A DNA stretch of 64,000 nucleotides from Phycisphaerales bacterium (GCA_029245245.1 JAQWPT010000003.1:1-64000), one strand, 5' to 3'; counted from the first letter of the stretch, positions 51,349 to 60,778 are shown. Notes: generated by a model not told the origin, from the letters alone. Numbers and translations: made by a program.

Positions 51349-52821
51349 GTGGCAGATTCAGCGCAGTACGACCTAGTCGTCATCGGTACCGGCCCCGGCG
51401 GCTATGTCGGAGCCATTCGAGCCGCCCAACTGGGCATGAAAACCGCCGTCATCGAGCGAAACCGGCTCGGAGGCGTCTGCCTGAACTGGGGGTGCATTCC
51501 CAGCAAGGCGCTCCTGCACAATGCGGAGCTCTACTCGGAAGCCGTCCACCACGGCGACGAGTGGGGAATCAACTTCGAAGGAGTCAGCATCGACTGGGAC
51601 AAGATCATCGGTCGATCCCGGGGAGTTGCCGACAAGCTCAACAAGGGCGTCGGCTACCTGATGAAGAAGAACAAGATCGACCTCATCGAGGGGCATGCCA
51701 GGATCACCTCCGGTTCCGCCGACGGTTCACCCTGCGTCATCGAGGTCACGAAGGCCGACGAGAACTATTACCACGGCACGGGCTCGGATGTCATCGCCAC
51801 CGTGACGGCGAAGAAGATCATGATCGCCACCGGCGCCGCCCCAAGGGAACTTCCCTTCGCCCCGTTCAACGGCACCACGATCGTCGGTTCACATGACGCG
51901 ATGATCCTTCCAAAGCAGCCCAAGAAGATGGTCGTCATCGGCTCGGGCGCCATCGGCATGGAGTTCGCATACTTCTACAACGCGATGGGAACGGAAGTCA
52001 CCGTGGTCGAGATGGTCGACCGGATCCTGTCGGTGGAGGACGAGGACGTATCCGCGGCCGCACTGAAGGCTTTCAAGAAGCAGGGCATCACCTTCCATCT
52101 CGGTGCCAAGACCACCGCGATCGAAACACGGGACGGCGGCGCGACCGTGACCATGGTCGATGCCGCCGACGAGTCGAAATCGCAGCAACTGGACGCCGAT
52201 GTGGTCCTCGTCGGCATTGGCGTCGGCGGCCGGTTCGACGGTCTCTTCAACGACGACCTCGGTATCGAGATCGACCGTGGCCACATCAAGGTGGACTACC
52301 ACTGTGAACAGCCCACCTACGAAACCAGCGTGCCCGGCGTCTACGCCATCGGGGATGTCATCGGCCCCCCATGGCTGGCCCATGTCTCCTCGGAGGAAGC
52401 GGTCACCTGCGTCGAACGCATCGCAGGCGAACACACGCTCGGTGTGGACTACGCCGCCATCCCCGGCTGCACCTACACCAGCCCGCAGATCGCATCCATC
52501 GGCATGACCGAGGCGAAGGCGAAGGAAGCCGGCATCGAATACGACACCGGGACCTTTCCGCTGAGCGCACTTGGAAAAGCCATCGCGGTCGGACAGACGG
52601 AGGGATTCGTGAAGATCGTCACCGCGAAACCCTACGGTGAGATTCTCGGCGCGCACATCATCGGCAAGGACGCCTCGGAACTGATCCACGAGTTCTCGCT
52701 GGCGATCCGCCTCGAGGCGACCGCCGAAGACATCATCTCCACGATGCATGCCCACCCGACCATGGCCGAGTCCATCCACGAAGCGGCACTGGGCACCGAG
52801 AACCGCATCATCAACGCCTGA
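51349..52821 (+). CDS. lpd: Dihydrolipoamide dehydrogenase (E3)
   Basis: 490 aa flavoprotein disulfide reductase. The FAD-binding start YDLVVIGTGPGGYVGAIRAA is followed by the redox-active disulfide GGVCLNWGCIPSKALL. The NAD domain has VVIGSGAIGMEFAYFYNAMG, and the C-terminal interface has the His-Glu pair in HAHPTMAESIHEAAL. It reoxidises lipoyl groups in the 2-oxoacid dehydrogenase or glycine-cleavage complexes; no E1/E2 genes are near. It starts at a GTG with GGGAG about 8 nt before it. Confidence 0.94.
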   Translation: MADSAQYDLVVIGTGPGGYVGAIRAAQLGMKTAVIERNRLGGVCLNWGCIPSKALLHNAELYSEAVHHGDEWGINFEGVSIDWDKIIGRSRGVADKLNKGVGYLMKKNKIDLIEGHARITSGSADGSPCVIEVTKADENYYHGTGSDVIATVTAKKIMIATGAAPRELPFAPFNGTTIVGSHDAMILPKQPKKMVVIGSGAIGMEFAYFYNAMGTEVTVVEMVDRILSVEDEDVSAAALKAFKKQGITFHLGAKTTAIETRDGGATVTMVDAADESKSQQLDADVVLVGIGVGGRFDGLFNDDLGIEIDRGHIKVDYHCEQPTYETSVPGVYAIGDVIGPPWLAHVSSEEAVTCVERIAGEHTLGVDYAAIPGCTYTSPQIASIGMTEAKAKEAGIEYDTGTFPLSALGKAIAVGQTEGFVKIVTAKPYGEILGAHIIGKDASELIHEFSLAIRLEATAEDIISTMHAHPTMAESIHEAALGTENRIINA

Positions 52822-52849
52822 CCCGACTCCAGCAACAAGCCTGATCGCC

Positions 52850-54076
52850 ATGCCCGTCACGTACTGCGAACACGTCCTCTCCAACGGCCTTCGCATTGCA
52901 GCGGAAGTCGATTCGGAAGCGCACTCGGCGGCCATGGGCTTCTTCGTCCGCACCGGGGCCCGGGACGAGGATCCGGCCCGGATGGGAGTCAGTCATTTTC
53001 TCGAGCACATGATGTTCAAGGGTACCGAGCAACGTACCGGGGCCGATGTCGATCGGGAGTTCGACGACCTCGGAGCACGGCACAACGCCTGGACGAGCGC
53101 CGAGATGACGGCATTTCACGTCACCTGCCTGCCCCAGTACCTGCCCGACGCGGAGGAGATTCTCTCGGACATCCTGCGACCGTCCCTTCGCGAGGACGAT
53201 TTCAACGACGAGAAACCGGTGATCCTCGAGGAAATCGCGATGTACGACGACCAGCCCTTCTGGGGACTCTACGAAAAGGCCCTGGAGAAGTTCTACGGTG
53301 ACCACCGTCTCTCGCACCGGGTCCTGGGAACAAAGGAAACGGTCAGCGCCCTGTCCCGCGATGCCATGAACGAATACTTCCAGCAGCGGTATTCCGCGGA
53401 CAACACCGTGGTGTCCCTTGCCGGGAACATCGATTTTGCGGCCATGGTGCAACGCATCGAGGACCACTGCGGGCACTGGACCCGGACCGGAGCGGAACGA
53501 ATCTACGACCCACTGGAGCCATGCCGATCGGAATTCCGGGATGAAACCGACCGCATCAACCAGCACTACATCTGCCTTGCCGCTCCCGCCCCGCCCCTCC
53601 AGGACGATCGCCGCTATGCCGCAGGCATGCTGGCCCACATCCTGGGAAATCACGATGGATCGCGTCTCTACTGGGCCCTGGTCGAGACCGGCCTCGCCGA
53701 GGAGGCCCAGTGCCACTACGACCCCCGTGACAATGCCGGTGAATACCTGACCTGGTGCTCCTGTGCCCCCGGCGATGCCCAGCAGTGCCACGACACGGTG
53801 CTGGCCGAGATCGACCGGGTACTCGAGAACCTGGTCGAGGAGGACCTGCTGCGAGTCCGAAGCCTGGCCGCCACCGGCCTCACCCTGGCCGGGGAGCTGG
53901 CCGGGGATCGCATGCAACGCCTGGGCCGATTGCTCACCAGTACCGGCACCTATCGACCGCTGGAAGAGGAGCTCGACTGCATCCAGGCCGTGACATTGGA
54001 TGATCTGCTCGCCACGGCCGAGGCCTGGCCTCTGGCCCCGGTCGTCACCGGACACCTCGCGCCGAGTGCGGGCTGA
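52850..54076 (+). CDS. M16-family zinc peptidase
   Basis: 408 aa. The inverted zinc motif is SHFLEHMMFKGT (HxxEH), and the third ligand Glu lies further down, as in pitrilysin, processing peptidases and PqqF/Ymx proteins. VILEEIAMYDDQPFWGLYE is also typical. There is no signal peptide, so the protein is probably cytoplasmic. It has one M16 N domain and one C-terminal M16-like domain and may act as a dimer. It begins 28 nt after lpd, likely co-transcribed. ATG 52850 (MPVTYCEHVLSNGLRIA) fits the family start. Confidence 0.9.
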   Translation: MPVTYCEHVLSNGLRIAAEVDSEAHSAAMGFFVRTGARDEDPARMGVSHFLEHMMFKGTEQRTGADVDREFDDLGARHNAWTSAEMTAFHVTCLPQYLPDAEEILSDILRPSLREDDFNDEKPVILEEIAMYDDQPFWGLYEKALEKFYGDHRLSHRVLGTKETVSALSRDAMNEYFQQRYSADNTVVSLAGNIDFAAMVQRIEDHCGHWTRTGAERIYDPLEPCRSEFRDETDRINQHYICLAAPAPPLQDDRRYAAGMLAHILGNHDGSRLYWALVETGLAEEAQCHYDPRDNAGEYLTWCSCAPGDAQQCHDTVLAEIDRVLENLVEEDLLRVRSLAATGLTLAGELAGDRMQRLGRLLTSTGTYRPLEEELDCIQAVTLDDLLATAEAWPLAPVVTGHLAPSAG

Positions 54077-54147
54077 TCCACCTCGGATTCGAAGCGGGCT
54101 TCCCGTGAATCACCCGGGGACAGGCACCACCGATCGCACAACTCATG

Positions 54148-54153
54148 TATTCT
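54148..54153 (+). promoter_or_regulatory. Putative -10 element of the methyltransferase gene
   Basis: TATTCT, 13 nt before the ATG at 54167. It would give a leader of about 6 nt. Confidence 0.35.
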
Positions 54154-54166
54154 TCATGCACCTGCA

Positions 54167-56248
54167 ATGACCTCAGTACCCACCAAGAGGGGCATGCAAC
54201 CCGCCGACACGGATGTCGAGCTCGATGAATACGCCTTCATCGATGCCATGCTTCCATTGCAGGAAGCAATGCGCCTTCCATCCGATGCAGAAGCAGCCTG
54301 GCATGAACTGCTCGTCACGGGCTACGACCTGTGCTTCGCACTCCTGCATGATCGACGAACGCAGCGACGCATGAAGCCGTTCTCGCCAGTGGCGGAACTG
54401 TTCCTGGACAAGGTGTTCCGCGAGCAGGGGGGAGTGGCCCCCAACGAACATTCCCTGGCGAGAATGCACGAGCGACTGCTCGAATTCGTTCCCGTGCTCG
54501 ACCCGATCACCCATCGACTCGAGGTCCACGAGGCGACCCGGGAGCGCCGCCGACATCGCGGAGCCTTCTATACACCGGACTCGATCATCGACGGCCTCCT
54601 TGATCGCGGGCTGGATCCTCTTCTGGATGCAGCCGAATCCGCCGATGACCCACTGCAGGCCATCCTGTCCCTGCAGGTGTGCGATCCGGCCTGCGGCACC
54701 GGCCACTTCCTGGTCCGGGCCGGAAATCGAATCGTGGATCGGGCCATGACACACGTGCCGCAGGAGGACCTGCAGCGCATCCGGGTCCATGTCCTGCGCA
54801 ACTGCCTTCATGGATCCGACATCGACCCCATCAGCACCCACGTGTGTCGACGACGTCTCTGGAGCCTGGCCGGGGACTGGGAACTCCCGCCATCGCTGCA
54901 CGAACAGCGGATCCACTGCGGATCCGGCCTGCTTGGCGCCCCACCCCACATGCGGTCTCTCGAGGAAGCGGACCGCTGGTGCCGGGCGCATCTTGGCGAT
55001 GACGGTGTCACGGCCGTCAAGCCAGTGCACTGGCACCTGATCTTCGAACCAGGGTTCGATCTGGTCGTCGGAAATCCACCGTTTCTCAGCCAACTCGGAA
55101 GTCGAACGAGCCTCGCCCGAAATGCGGCCGCCCTGCTTCGTGAACGATTCGGCGACTCGGTCAAGGGCTACACCGATCCCGCGGCCATCTTCCTGCGTCT
55201 CTCCATGGAGTTGGCCAAGCCAGGGGGGCGTGTAGCGATGATCCAGCCCCAGTCGATGCTGGCCACCCGCGACGCACAGGGCATTCGCCGCGACCTGGCC
55301 CGTACTGCGCGACTGACGAACATCTGGCTGGCGATCGATCACGTCTTCGATGCCGCGGTCCATGTCTGCGCACCGGTACTGGAACGCACCAGTGAACGAA
55401 CCACCCGACTGCGCCGTTCCACGGGCGCCGACTTCCGCCAGATGGACGAACTCGATGTCGACATGGACCAGCTCGCCGACGAAGCAACCTGGTCCTCCCT
55501 CGTCAGCGACCTGGTGGGAATTCCACGCATCTCCACCACGTCATCGGGCACGATTGGAGACATCGCCAAGGCGACTGCCGACTTCCGAGACCAGTACTAC
55601 GGCCTCCGAGGCATGGTCAGTGAAGCACCCAAGGAGGGGCCGGATGCCGGGCATGTTCCGCTGGTGACTACCGGATTGATCGATCCAGCCGTCTCGTACT
55701 GGGGACAGCGAAGCCTTCGCTACGACCGTCAACGCTGGGAACGACCGCAGGTCGATCTGCAGTCTCTTGCCTGCAAGACCACGTTGGGCCCCTGGGCCGA
55801 TGCCCGACTGGTTCCCAAGATCCTGCTTGCAACCCAGACCCGGGTCCTGGAAGCCTACGTCGATGAAATCGGTGAACTGTTGCCAATGACGCCGCTGATC
55901 ACGATCGTCCCCCATGAGGACGATCGAATCTGGCACCTGGCAGTGGCCCTGGCCTCGCCGGTCACGACGGCCATCGCCGCCGGGCGTTATTTCGGCGTGG
56001 CCCGTTCCACCCATGCCATCAAACTGGCTGCCTCCCAGGTCCTGTCCCTGCCACTGCCCGAGCCCGGCCCGCACTGGGACGAAGCCGCCAACGCATTTCA
56101 TGCCGCCAACGATGCCACTGATGCGGACACGCGCAAGAAGTTCCTGCAGGAAGCCGCCACCGCTTCCTGCCATGCGTACGGCTGCTGCAACACAACGACC
56201 AGCCGCTTCATGGACTGGTGGACTCCCCGGGCAGGATTGCAGGACTGA
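54167..56248 (+). CDS. N6-adenine DNA methyltransferase (class I, Eco57I/type IIG-like), apparently without restriction partner
   Basis: 693 aa. Motif I is VCDPACGTGHFLVRAG (about residues 171-186) and motif IV is VVGNPPFLSQ (NPPF at 303-306), so both the SAM pocket and the adenine-binding NPPF are present. RRRHRGAFYTPDSIIDGLLD just before motif I is the usual YTP signature. The C-terminal roughly 350 residues look like a target-recognition domain. An N-terminal helical region of about 125 residues shows no PD-(D/E)xK nuclease motif that I can see. No endonuclease gene is adjacent. It is probably a solitary epigenetic or self-protection enzyme. Confidence 0.82.
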   Translation: MTSVPTKRGMQPADTDVELDEYAFIDAMLPLQEAMRLPSDAEAAWHELLVTGYDLCFALLHDRRTQRRMKPFSPVAELFLDKVFREQGGVAPNEHSLARMHERLLEFVPVLDPITHRLEVHEATRERRRHRGAFYTPDSIIDGLLDRGLDPLLDAAESADDPLQAILSLQVCDPACGTGHFLVRAGNRIVDRAMTHVPQEDLQRIRVHVLRNCLHGSDIDPISTHVCRRRLWSLAGDWELPPSLHEQRIHCGSGLLGAPPHMRSLEEADRWCRAHLGDDGVTAVKPVHWHLIFEPGFDLVVGNPPFLSQLGSRTSLARNAAALLRERFGDSVKGYTDPAAIFLRLSMELAKPGGRVAMIQPQSMLATRDAQGIRRDLARTARLTNIWLAIDHVFDAAVHVCAPVLERTSERTTRLRRSTGADFRQMDELDVDMDQLADEATWSSLVSDLVGIPRISTTSSGTIGDIAKATADFRDQYYGLRGMVSEAPKEGPDAGHVPLVTTGLIDPAVSYWGQRSLRYDRQRWERPQVDLQSLACKTTLGPWADARLVPKILLATQTRVLEAYVDEIGELLPMTPLITIVPHEDDRIWHLAVALASPVTTAIAAGRYFGVARSTHAIKLAASQVLSLPLPEPGPHWDEAANAFHAANDATDADTRKKFLQEAATASCHAYGCCNTTTSRFMDWWTPRAGLQD

Positions 56249-56267
56249 AGACGGAACACGCCCCGCG

Positions 56268-57761
56268 TCAGGCGGCGTGATCGATGCGGCCAAGCACATC
56301 ACTGCGACCGGACTGCTTGTCTTCGTACATGGCCTGGTCGGCCTGATCGATCAGCTCCTGCGCTGGACACGGGGCGTCCAGGCTCGAGCAGGCGACCCCG
56401 ATGCTCACGCTGGCCTTCAATGGCGGCCAGCCCTCGCCAGCAGGGCATGGCGTGGTGGTGATCACCTCCTGCAGACGCTGTCCGACCTGGCGTGCGGCGT
56501 CCAGGGCACAGTTTGGCAGCACGATCACGAACTCATCGCCTCCGTATCGCCCGACGATGCTTTCCTCGCGTGTGTGGGTGTCGAGCAGGGACGCAATGTG
56601 CTTGAGCACGGCATCACCGGCAAGGTGCCCGTGCTCGTCATTGACCAGCTTGAATCGATTGGCGTCGCAGAAGAGCACCGCGACCTGGCGACCGGTGTCC
56701 TGCGCCGCCTGCAGTCGCATCGACAGCGTTTCCTCCAGGGCGCGGCGTGACCAGGCCCCGGTCAACGGGTCGGTCATCACCTGTTCCTCAAGGTCCGCCT
56801 TGGCCGACTGGAGGGCCGCGGTCTTGCGATCCATGTCCAGTTGATGAGCGACGAGTTGTTCCTCGGCTGTGGCCAACAGGCACTCGGTACCGGTTGAACT
56901 TCCCGTGTTGATTGCCAGGAGAGAGGAGATCGCCTTGATGGCGTCACTGACCTCGATGATGATCGCCTGCAATCGCTTGGCATCGATGTCGAACCAGTTC
57001 CTCGCCAACGCCCGGCATTCCGCGAGGGCGGATCGGGGGGTGGAACTGTCCATCGCCGTGGACAATCGCCCGGCAAGATCAATGATGCGTGAATGAGCTC
57101 GGAACTCGATGGGGGCGGGGGATGCGTCGTGGTGATGCCGGATGGCCTCGACCTGAGCGCGAGGGAGTTGCCAGCGTTCGGCGATCGCGGCACTGAGCTG
57201 TGCGTGATCGCATTCCCACTCCGCTCGTTCCAGCGCTGGCACCATCGCGTGATTACCGCGAGCCGGTTCGATCTGATCGAGATACGCCGGCCCGAACTGT
57301 CGATACAACGCGATGACCCCGACGTCCTGCATGAGTCCGGCAAGGAAGGCTTCCTCCGGATCCCAGGCTCCGGTCTTCCGTGCCAACTCGCGAGCTGCGA
57401 CGGCACAGTGGATCGATCGCCTCCAGTAATCGGTGAAGTTGAATCCGTTGAGGTCGGCACCACGACCATCGACCGTCTCCACGAGGCTGAAACTCAGTAC
57501 GAGTGTCTTGACGGTATTGAGACCGAGGTAGACCATCGCCTGCCGAACGGTCCCGCACGGACGGGAGAGTCCGTAGAAACTGGAGTTGACGGTGCGCAGC
57601 ACCTTGGCCGCAAGGGCCTGGTCCATCTGCACGACATCGGCGATGCGCCGAATATCGATGTCGTCTTCCGAGGTCATCTCCAGCACCTGGGCCGCGACCG
57701 CCGGAAGGGTGGGCAGCCGATGGCCGTTGATGATTTCCTGGATGGTCTGGAGACTTGACAC
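56268..57761 (-). CDS. HDOD-GGDEF signalling protein
   Basis: 497 aa. An N-terminal HDOD domain (LPTLPAVAAQVLEM, VQMDQALAAKVLRTVNSSFY) is followed by a coiled coil (about residues 305-330) and a GGDEF diguanylate cyclase domain (TDPLTGAWSRRALEE, VGRYGGDEFVIVLPN). The GGDEF signature is intact, so it should make cyclic di-GMP. HDOD domains sense or bind unknown signals. It has no membrane segment. GTG 57761 was chosen because GAGGGA lies about 8 nt before it; an ATG at 57785 is also possible. It may tie c-di-GMP to the flagellar or polysaccharide genes of the region. Confidence 0.87.
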   Translation of the reverse strand: MSSLQTIQEIINGHRLPTLPAVAAQVLEMTSEDDIDIRRIADVVQMDQALAAKVLRTVNSSFYGLSRPCGTVRQAMVYLGLNTVKTLVLSFSLVETVDGRGADLNGFNFTDYWRRSIHCAVAARELARKTGAWDPEEAFLAGLMQDVGVIALYRQFGPAYLDQIEPARGNHAMVPALERAEWECDHAQLSAAIAERWQLPRAQVEAIRHHHDASPAPIEFRAHSRIIDLAGRLSTAMDSSTPRSALAECRALARNWFDIDAKRLQAIIIEVSDAIKAISSLLAINTGSSTGTECLLATAEEQLVAHQLDMDRKTAALQSAKADLEEQVMTDPLTGAWSRRALEETLSMRLQAAQDTGRQVAVLFCDANRFKLVNDEHGHLAGDAVLKHIASLLDTHTREESIVGRYGGDEFVIVLPNCALDAARQVGQRLQEVITTTPCPAGEGWPPLKASVSIGVACSSLDAPCPAQELIDQADQAMYEDKQSGRSDVLGRIDHAA

Positions 57762-57891
57762 GATGCGTCCCTCGCATGGATTCACATGGGACCGATAACC
57801 ACTGGATGGCCATGGCCCGCTACGTCTTCAATCGACGGCATCGCGAGCCGTATCCAGCCCGATCCGGGAGAAGGTGCGAGGCGAAGTGGAC

Positions 57892-58647
57892 TCAGCGGGC
57901 TACGAACTGCGTTCCAGGGGACAGATCCGGAAACGCCCAACGCATGGCCGGAGGTTCCTCGCCCAACAGCTCCCGCGCGTAGCAGGCGAGCAGTCGGTTC
58001 GCCTTGTCCAGCGAATCGGTGTCCTCGATCGACGATCCCGACGCCATGGAACGGAGGAGATGAATGGTGGTCGGACGGACCCGCCAACGATCGGGATGAC
58101 CGGTGTCCTCCACCGTACCCCCATGCAGGGCACTGAAGCCGATGGCCTCCGACGATTCATCCAGGGGTTCACCGGTGACGACATCATGCTGCAACTCGGG
58201 GCGGTAGCCACATGCCTCCAGAATCTGCCACTGGAAGGCCAGCAGGGCACGGGATGATTCGCCAGGAAGGCCACATCGCTTCAGCGACGAGACCAGTGCA
58301 TCGAAGACATCCGGGTGCGGATCCTGATCCGTCAGCATCCGGTGGGTGAGATCCGCCATGTAGAGGGCCGCACGGTTGGCGGCAAGGTTCTGACGCAGGG
58401 CACGGAAGACCTCCTGCAGATGCCAGGCAGTCAACAGGGCCAGTTCCCGGCCGGGCTTGATGATCGCGACCAGTTGCCCGCAGGTCAGTGGATCGAATCC
58501 GCCTGAAAACGAGCCACGGGGACGCTTGGCCCCCTTGGCAATCCCACGAAGCATCCCCCGGCCACGCGTCAGCAGGCTGACCGTCTGGGATGTCTCGGAG
58601 TAATCCCAGCAACGAAGGCAGATGGCCATTTCAGTGATGCTCGACAC
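57892..58647 (-). CDS. recO: DNA repair protein RecO
   Basis: 251 aa. The N-terminal OB-fold region has AICLRCWDYSETSQTVSLLT and GRGMLRGIAKGAKRPRGSFS, then the helical RecO C domain (FQWQILEACGYRPELQ). It helps RecA load on SSB-coated DNA in the RecFOR pathway. The zinc-finger cysteines of many RecO proteins are mostly missing. GTG 58647 was chosen because TACAGT lies exactly 7 nt upstream and the family N-terminus fits; a Met 18 nt further in is an alternative. It is divergent from parA. Confidence 0.88.
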   Translation of the reverse strand: MSSITEMAICLRCWDYSETSQTVSLLTRGRGMLRGIAKGAKRPRGSFSGGFDPLTCGQLVAIIKPGRELALLTAWHLQEVFRALRQNLAANRAALYMADLTHRMLTDQDPHPDVFDALVSSLKRCGLPGESSRALLAFQWQILEACGYRPELQHDVVTGEPLDESSEAIGFSALHGGTVEDTGHPDRWRVRPTTIHLLRSMASGSSIEDTDSLDKANRLLACYARELLGEEPPAMRWAFPDLSPGTQFVAR

Positions 58648-58654
58648 GCTGCTG

Positions 58655-58660
58655 ACTGTA
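58655..58660 (-). promoter_or_regulatory. Putative -10 element of recO
   Basis: On the minus strand TACAGT ends exactly 7 nt before the GTG at 58647. This is the one 7-nt case with a GTG start. Confidence 0.5.
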
Positions 58661-58738
58661 GCACGGAGCCCCGCCAGAGAGTTCATCCACCGCCGGGGCC
58701 TCGACGACTCGGCTCCCGCTTCCGGATGGGCTGGGGGC

Positions 58739-58744
58739 TATACT
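58739..58744 (+). promoter_or_regulatory. Putative -10 element of parA
   Basis: TATACT ends exactly 7 nt before the ATG at 58752. It is the closest match to the TATAAT consensus among the leaderless-type elements. Confidence 0.55.
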
Positions 58745-58751
58745 CGCTTTC

Positions 58752-59645
58752 ATGCCCCGGGTGATCGCGATGATGAACCAGAAGGGTGGCGTGGGAAAGA
58801 CCACGTCAGCGGTGAACCTCGCGGCCGCGCTGGCCGCCTCGGGTCAACGCGTCTGCCTGATCGATCTCGATCCACAGGCCCACATGACCCTCCACGTGGG
58901 ACTCGATCCCGACGAGATCGAATGCACGGTCTACGACCTCTTCTCTGATTCCACGAAATCCGCCGCCGACGCCATCGTGCAGGTCGATGAGCGACTCGAT
59001 GCCATCGCATCCGAAACCGATCTGGCCGCTGCCGAATCCGAACTGGCACAGCAGGATGGGCGAAGCGGCCTGCTTGCGGAGGCCTTCAAGCCCGTCGCCG
59101 ATCGCTACGACGTCGTGATGATCGACTGTCCCCCCAGTCTCGGCGTCCTGACGATCAATGCCCTGTCGATGGCCGACGAGGTCCTCGTCCCCATGCAGGC
59201 GCACTTCCTGGCCCTGCAGGGAGTCGGCAAACTGCTCGAGACCGTCGGCCTCGTCTGTCAATCGGTAAACCCGGACCTGCAGGTCACTGGCATCATTCTC
59301 TGCATGCACGAACGACATACCAACCTCGCCAGGGAAGTCGTCGAGGACCTCGAAGGTTTCTTCACCGAAGCCCGGGGCAGCGATGTTCCATGGAAAAACT
59401 GCCGGGTACTGCAGCCACCGATTCGACGAAACATCAAACTGGCCGAGGCGCCGAGTTTCGGACAGACCATCTTCCAATATGAACCCGCAAGCCACGGAGC
59501 ATCGGATTACGCGGCGCTCGCGTCATGCGTACTTGCCGGCTGGAACGGTGACCCGGCACCTTCACCACAGACCGAACCCCCGATCGCTGAAACACTGGAT
59601 GCACCCATCGCCGCCGATTCGACTGGCGCACAGGGGACCCCGTGA
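58752..59645 (+). CDS. parA: ParA/Soj-like chromosome-partitioning ATPase
   Basis: 297 aa. The deviant Walker A is NQKGGVGKTTSAVNLAAALA and the Walker B region reads YDVVMIDCPPSLGVLTINAL. IRRNIKLAEAPSFGQTIFQY is characteristic of Soj/ParA. The DNA-gradient ATPase segregates ParB-parS complexes. The C-terminal 25 residues are a low-complexity extension. It lies 14 kb from parB instead of beside it. The stop overlaps the GTG of the next gene by 4 bp. Its assignment as the parB partner is likely but not proven; some Soj-like ATPases have other cargoes. Confidence 0.9.
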   Translation: MPRVIAMMNQKGGVGKTTSAVNLAAALAASGQRVCLIDLDPQAHMTLHVGLDPDEIECTVYDLFSDSTKSAADAIVQVDERLDAIASETDLAAAESELAQQDGRSGLLAEAFKPVADRYDVVMIDCPPSLGVLTINALSMADEVLVPMQAHFLALQGVGKLLETVGLVCQSVNPDLQVTGIILCMHERHTNLAREVVEDLEGFFTEARGSDVPWKNCRVLQPPIRRNIKLAEAPSFGQTIFQYEPASHGASDYAALASCVLAGWNGDPAPSPQTEPPIAETLDAPIAADSTGAQGTP

Positions 59646-60778
59646 CACGCATCGACCTTTCGGATCCCGCCGCTATCCGCCGTGAAGGTGCCGCCTGGCC
59701 ATGGCGCATCGCGTTCCTGCTGTTCGGCGTGTTCCTGCTGATTGCCACCCACTGGCCCGGATCGGACCAGCCCAGCAGTGGTCACGAATCGCCCGACAAA
59801 CTTCTCCACTTCCTGTGCTTCGGGGGACTGGCATTCCTGCTCTGGATGACGGACTGGATCCGTCGCTTCTGGATCGTCTCCATCCTGGCCATCGGATTCA
59901 CGATTCTCGATGAACTGACGCAGTCGTTCTTCTCCATCAACCGGGAAGCATCGGGCGCAGACATCGCCGCTGGAATTCTCGGCGTCCTGACAGCCAGCGC
60001 CTGGATGTCGACCTTCAACTCCGCGGAACAACTGGTCACTCGACAACAGGATCGCCGTCTCCACTACATCCTCGACGAGATGCTCGCACGCCCCGCCAAC
60101 TGGTTCCTGCTCGGCGCGGCCTTCGCCCTGCCGATGGTCCTGCTCTTCGTGGTGATCTACTTCCTGACCTGGAACTTCCTTGGATTCAGCATCAGCAACA
60201 TCGCCCTGACCATCGGCGTGGTGGCGGGCATGGCCGTCGCGCTGGGCATGCTGCTTCGACTGGCTCCCCCATTCATCGAGTCCGTCGAAGTCAATCATCC
60301 CTGCTTCGACTGCGGGGCGAGCCTGGTCGACCTTGAACTGGATGAACACGGGCATGGTCACTGCACTTCCTGCGGGCACCCCGTCCATGCATCACAATGG
60401 CACCAGCTTCCTGCTCCGAACATTCCGGTGTCGGTCCTCCTCAGTACCGACGGCCCGCTCGGCTTCGCATGCATGCTCTGCTACCTGGTGCTTGCCATCA
60501 TCGCGGGCCCCTTGCTGCTGCTCGCCTCCGGGCATGCCGGCCTCGCCACCGCGATCTTCTATACCGGCATCGGGATTGCCGGGGCCATGTTCTGGCAGTG
60601 GTACCGGATCCAGCGAACGGTGATTCTCAATCAAGGCGGCGATCGCTGCATCCGGTGTTCAGTCGATATCGCTGCCATCGAGGCAGAAGGTGGCATTGGG
60701 CACTGCCCGAACTGCAAGGCGATTTTCGCGCGAAGCAGGTCGAGCGTGGACGATGAGCAGAACAGCGACCGCACATGA
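59642..60778 (+). CDS. VanZ-like membrane protein with two zinc-ribbon motifs
   Basis: 378 aa from a GTG overlapping the parA stop (GTGA). The N-terminal VanZ-type part has DKLLHFLCFGGLAFLLWM and ILDELTQSFFSINREASGAD, with four membrane helices. Further helices follow near residues 150-210. A first zinc-ribbon (CFDCG ... CTSCG) lies at about residues 220-250 and a second (CIRCS ... CPNCK) near the C-terminus at about 340-365. VanZ proteins have been linked to cell-envelope or glycopeptide tolerance. The two-ribbon arrangement is unusual to me. It probably shares a transcript with parA and murJ. Confidence 0.75.
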   Translation: MTRIDLSDPAAIRREGAAWPWRIAFLLFGVFLLIATHWPGSDQPSSGHESPDKLLHFLCFGGLAFLLWMTDWIRRFWIVSILAIGFTILDELTQSFFSINREASGADIAAGILGVLTASAWMSTFNSAEQLVTRQQDRRLHYILDEMLARPANWFLLGAAFALPMVLLFVVIYFLTWNFLGFSISNIALTIGVVAGMAVALGMLLRLAPPFIESVEVNHPCFDCGASLVDLELDEHGHGHCTSCGHPVHASQWHQLPAPNIPVSVLLSTDGPLGFACMLCYLVLAIIAGPLLLLASGHAGLATAIFYTGIGIAGAMFWQWYRIQRTVILNQGGDRCIRCSVDIAAIEAEGGIGHCPNCKAIFARSRSSVDDEQNSDRT

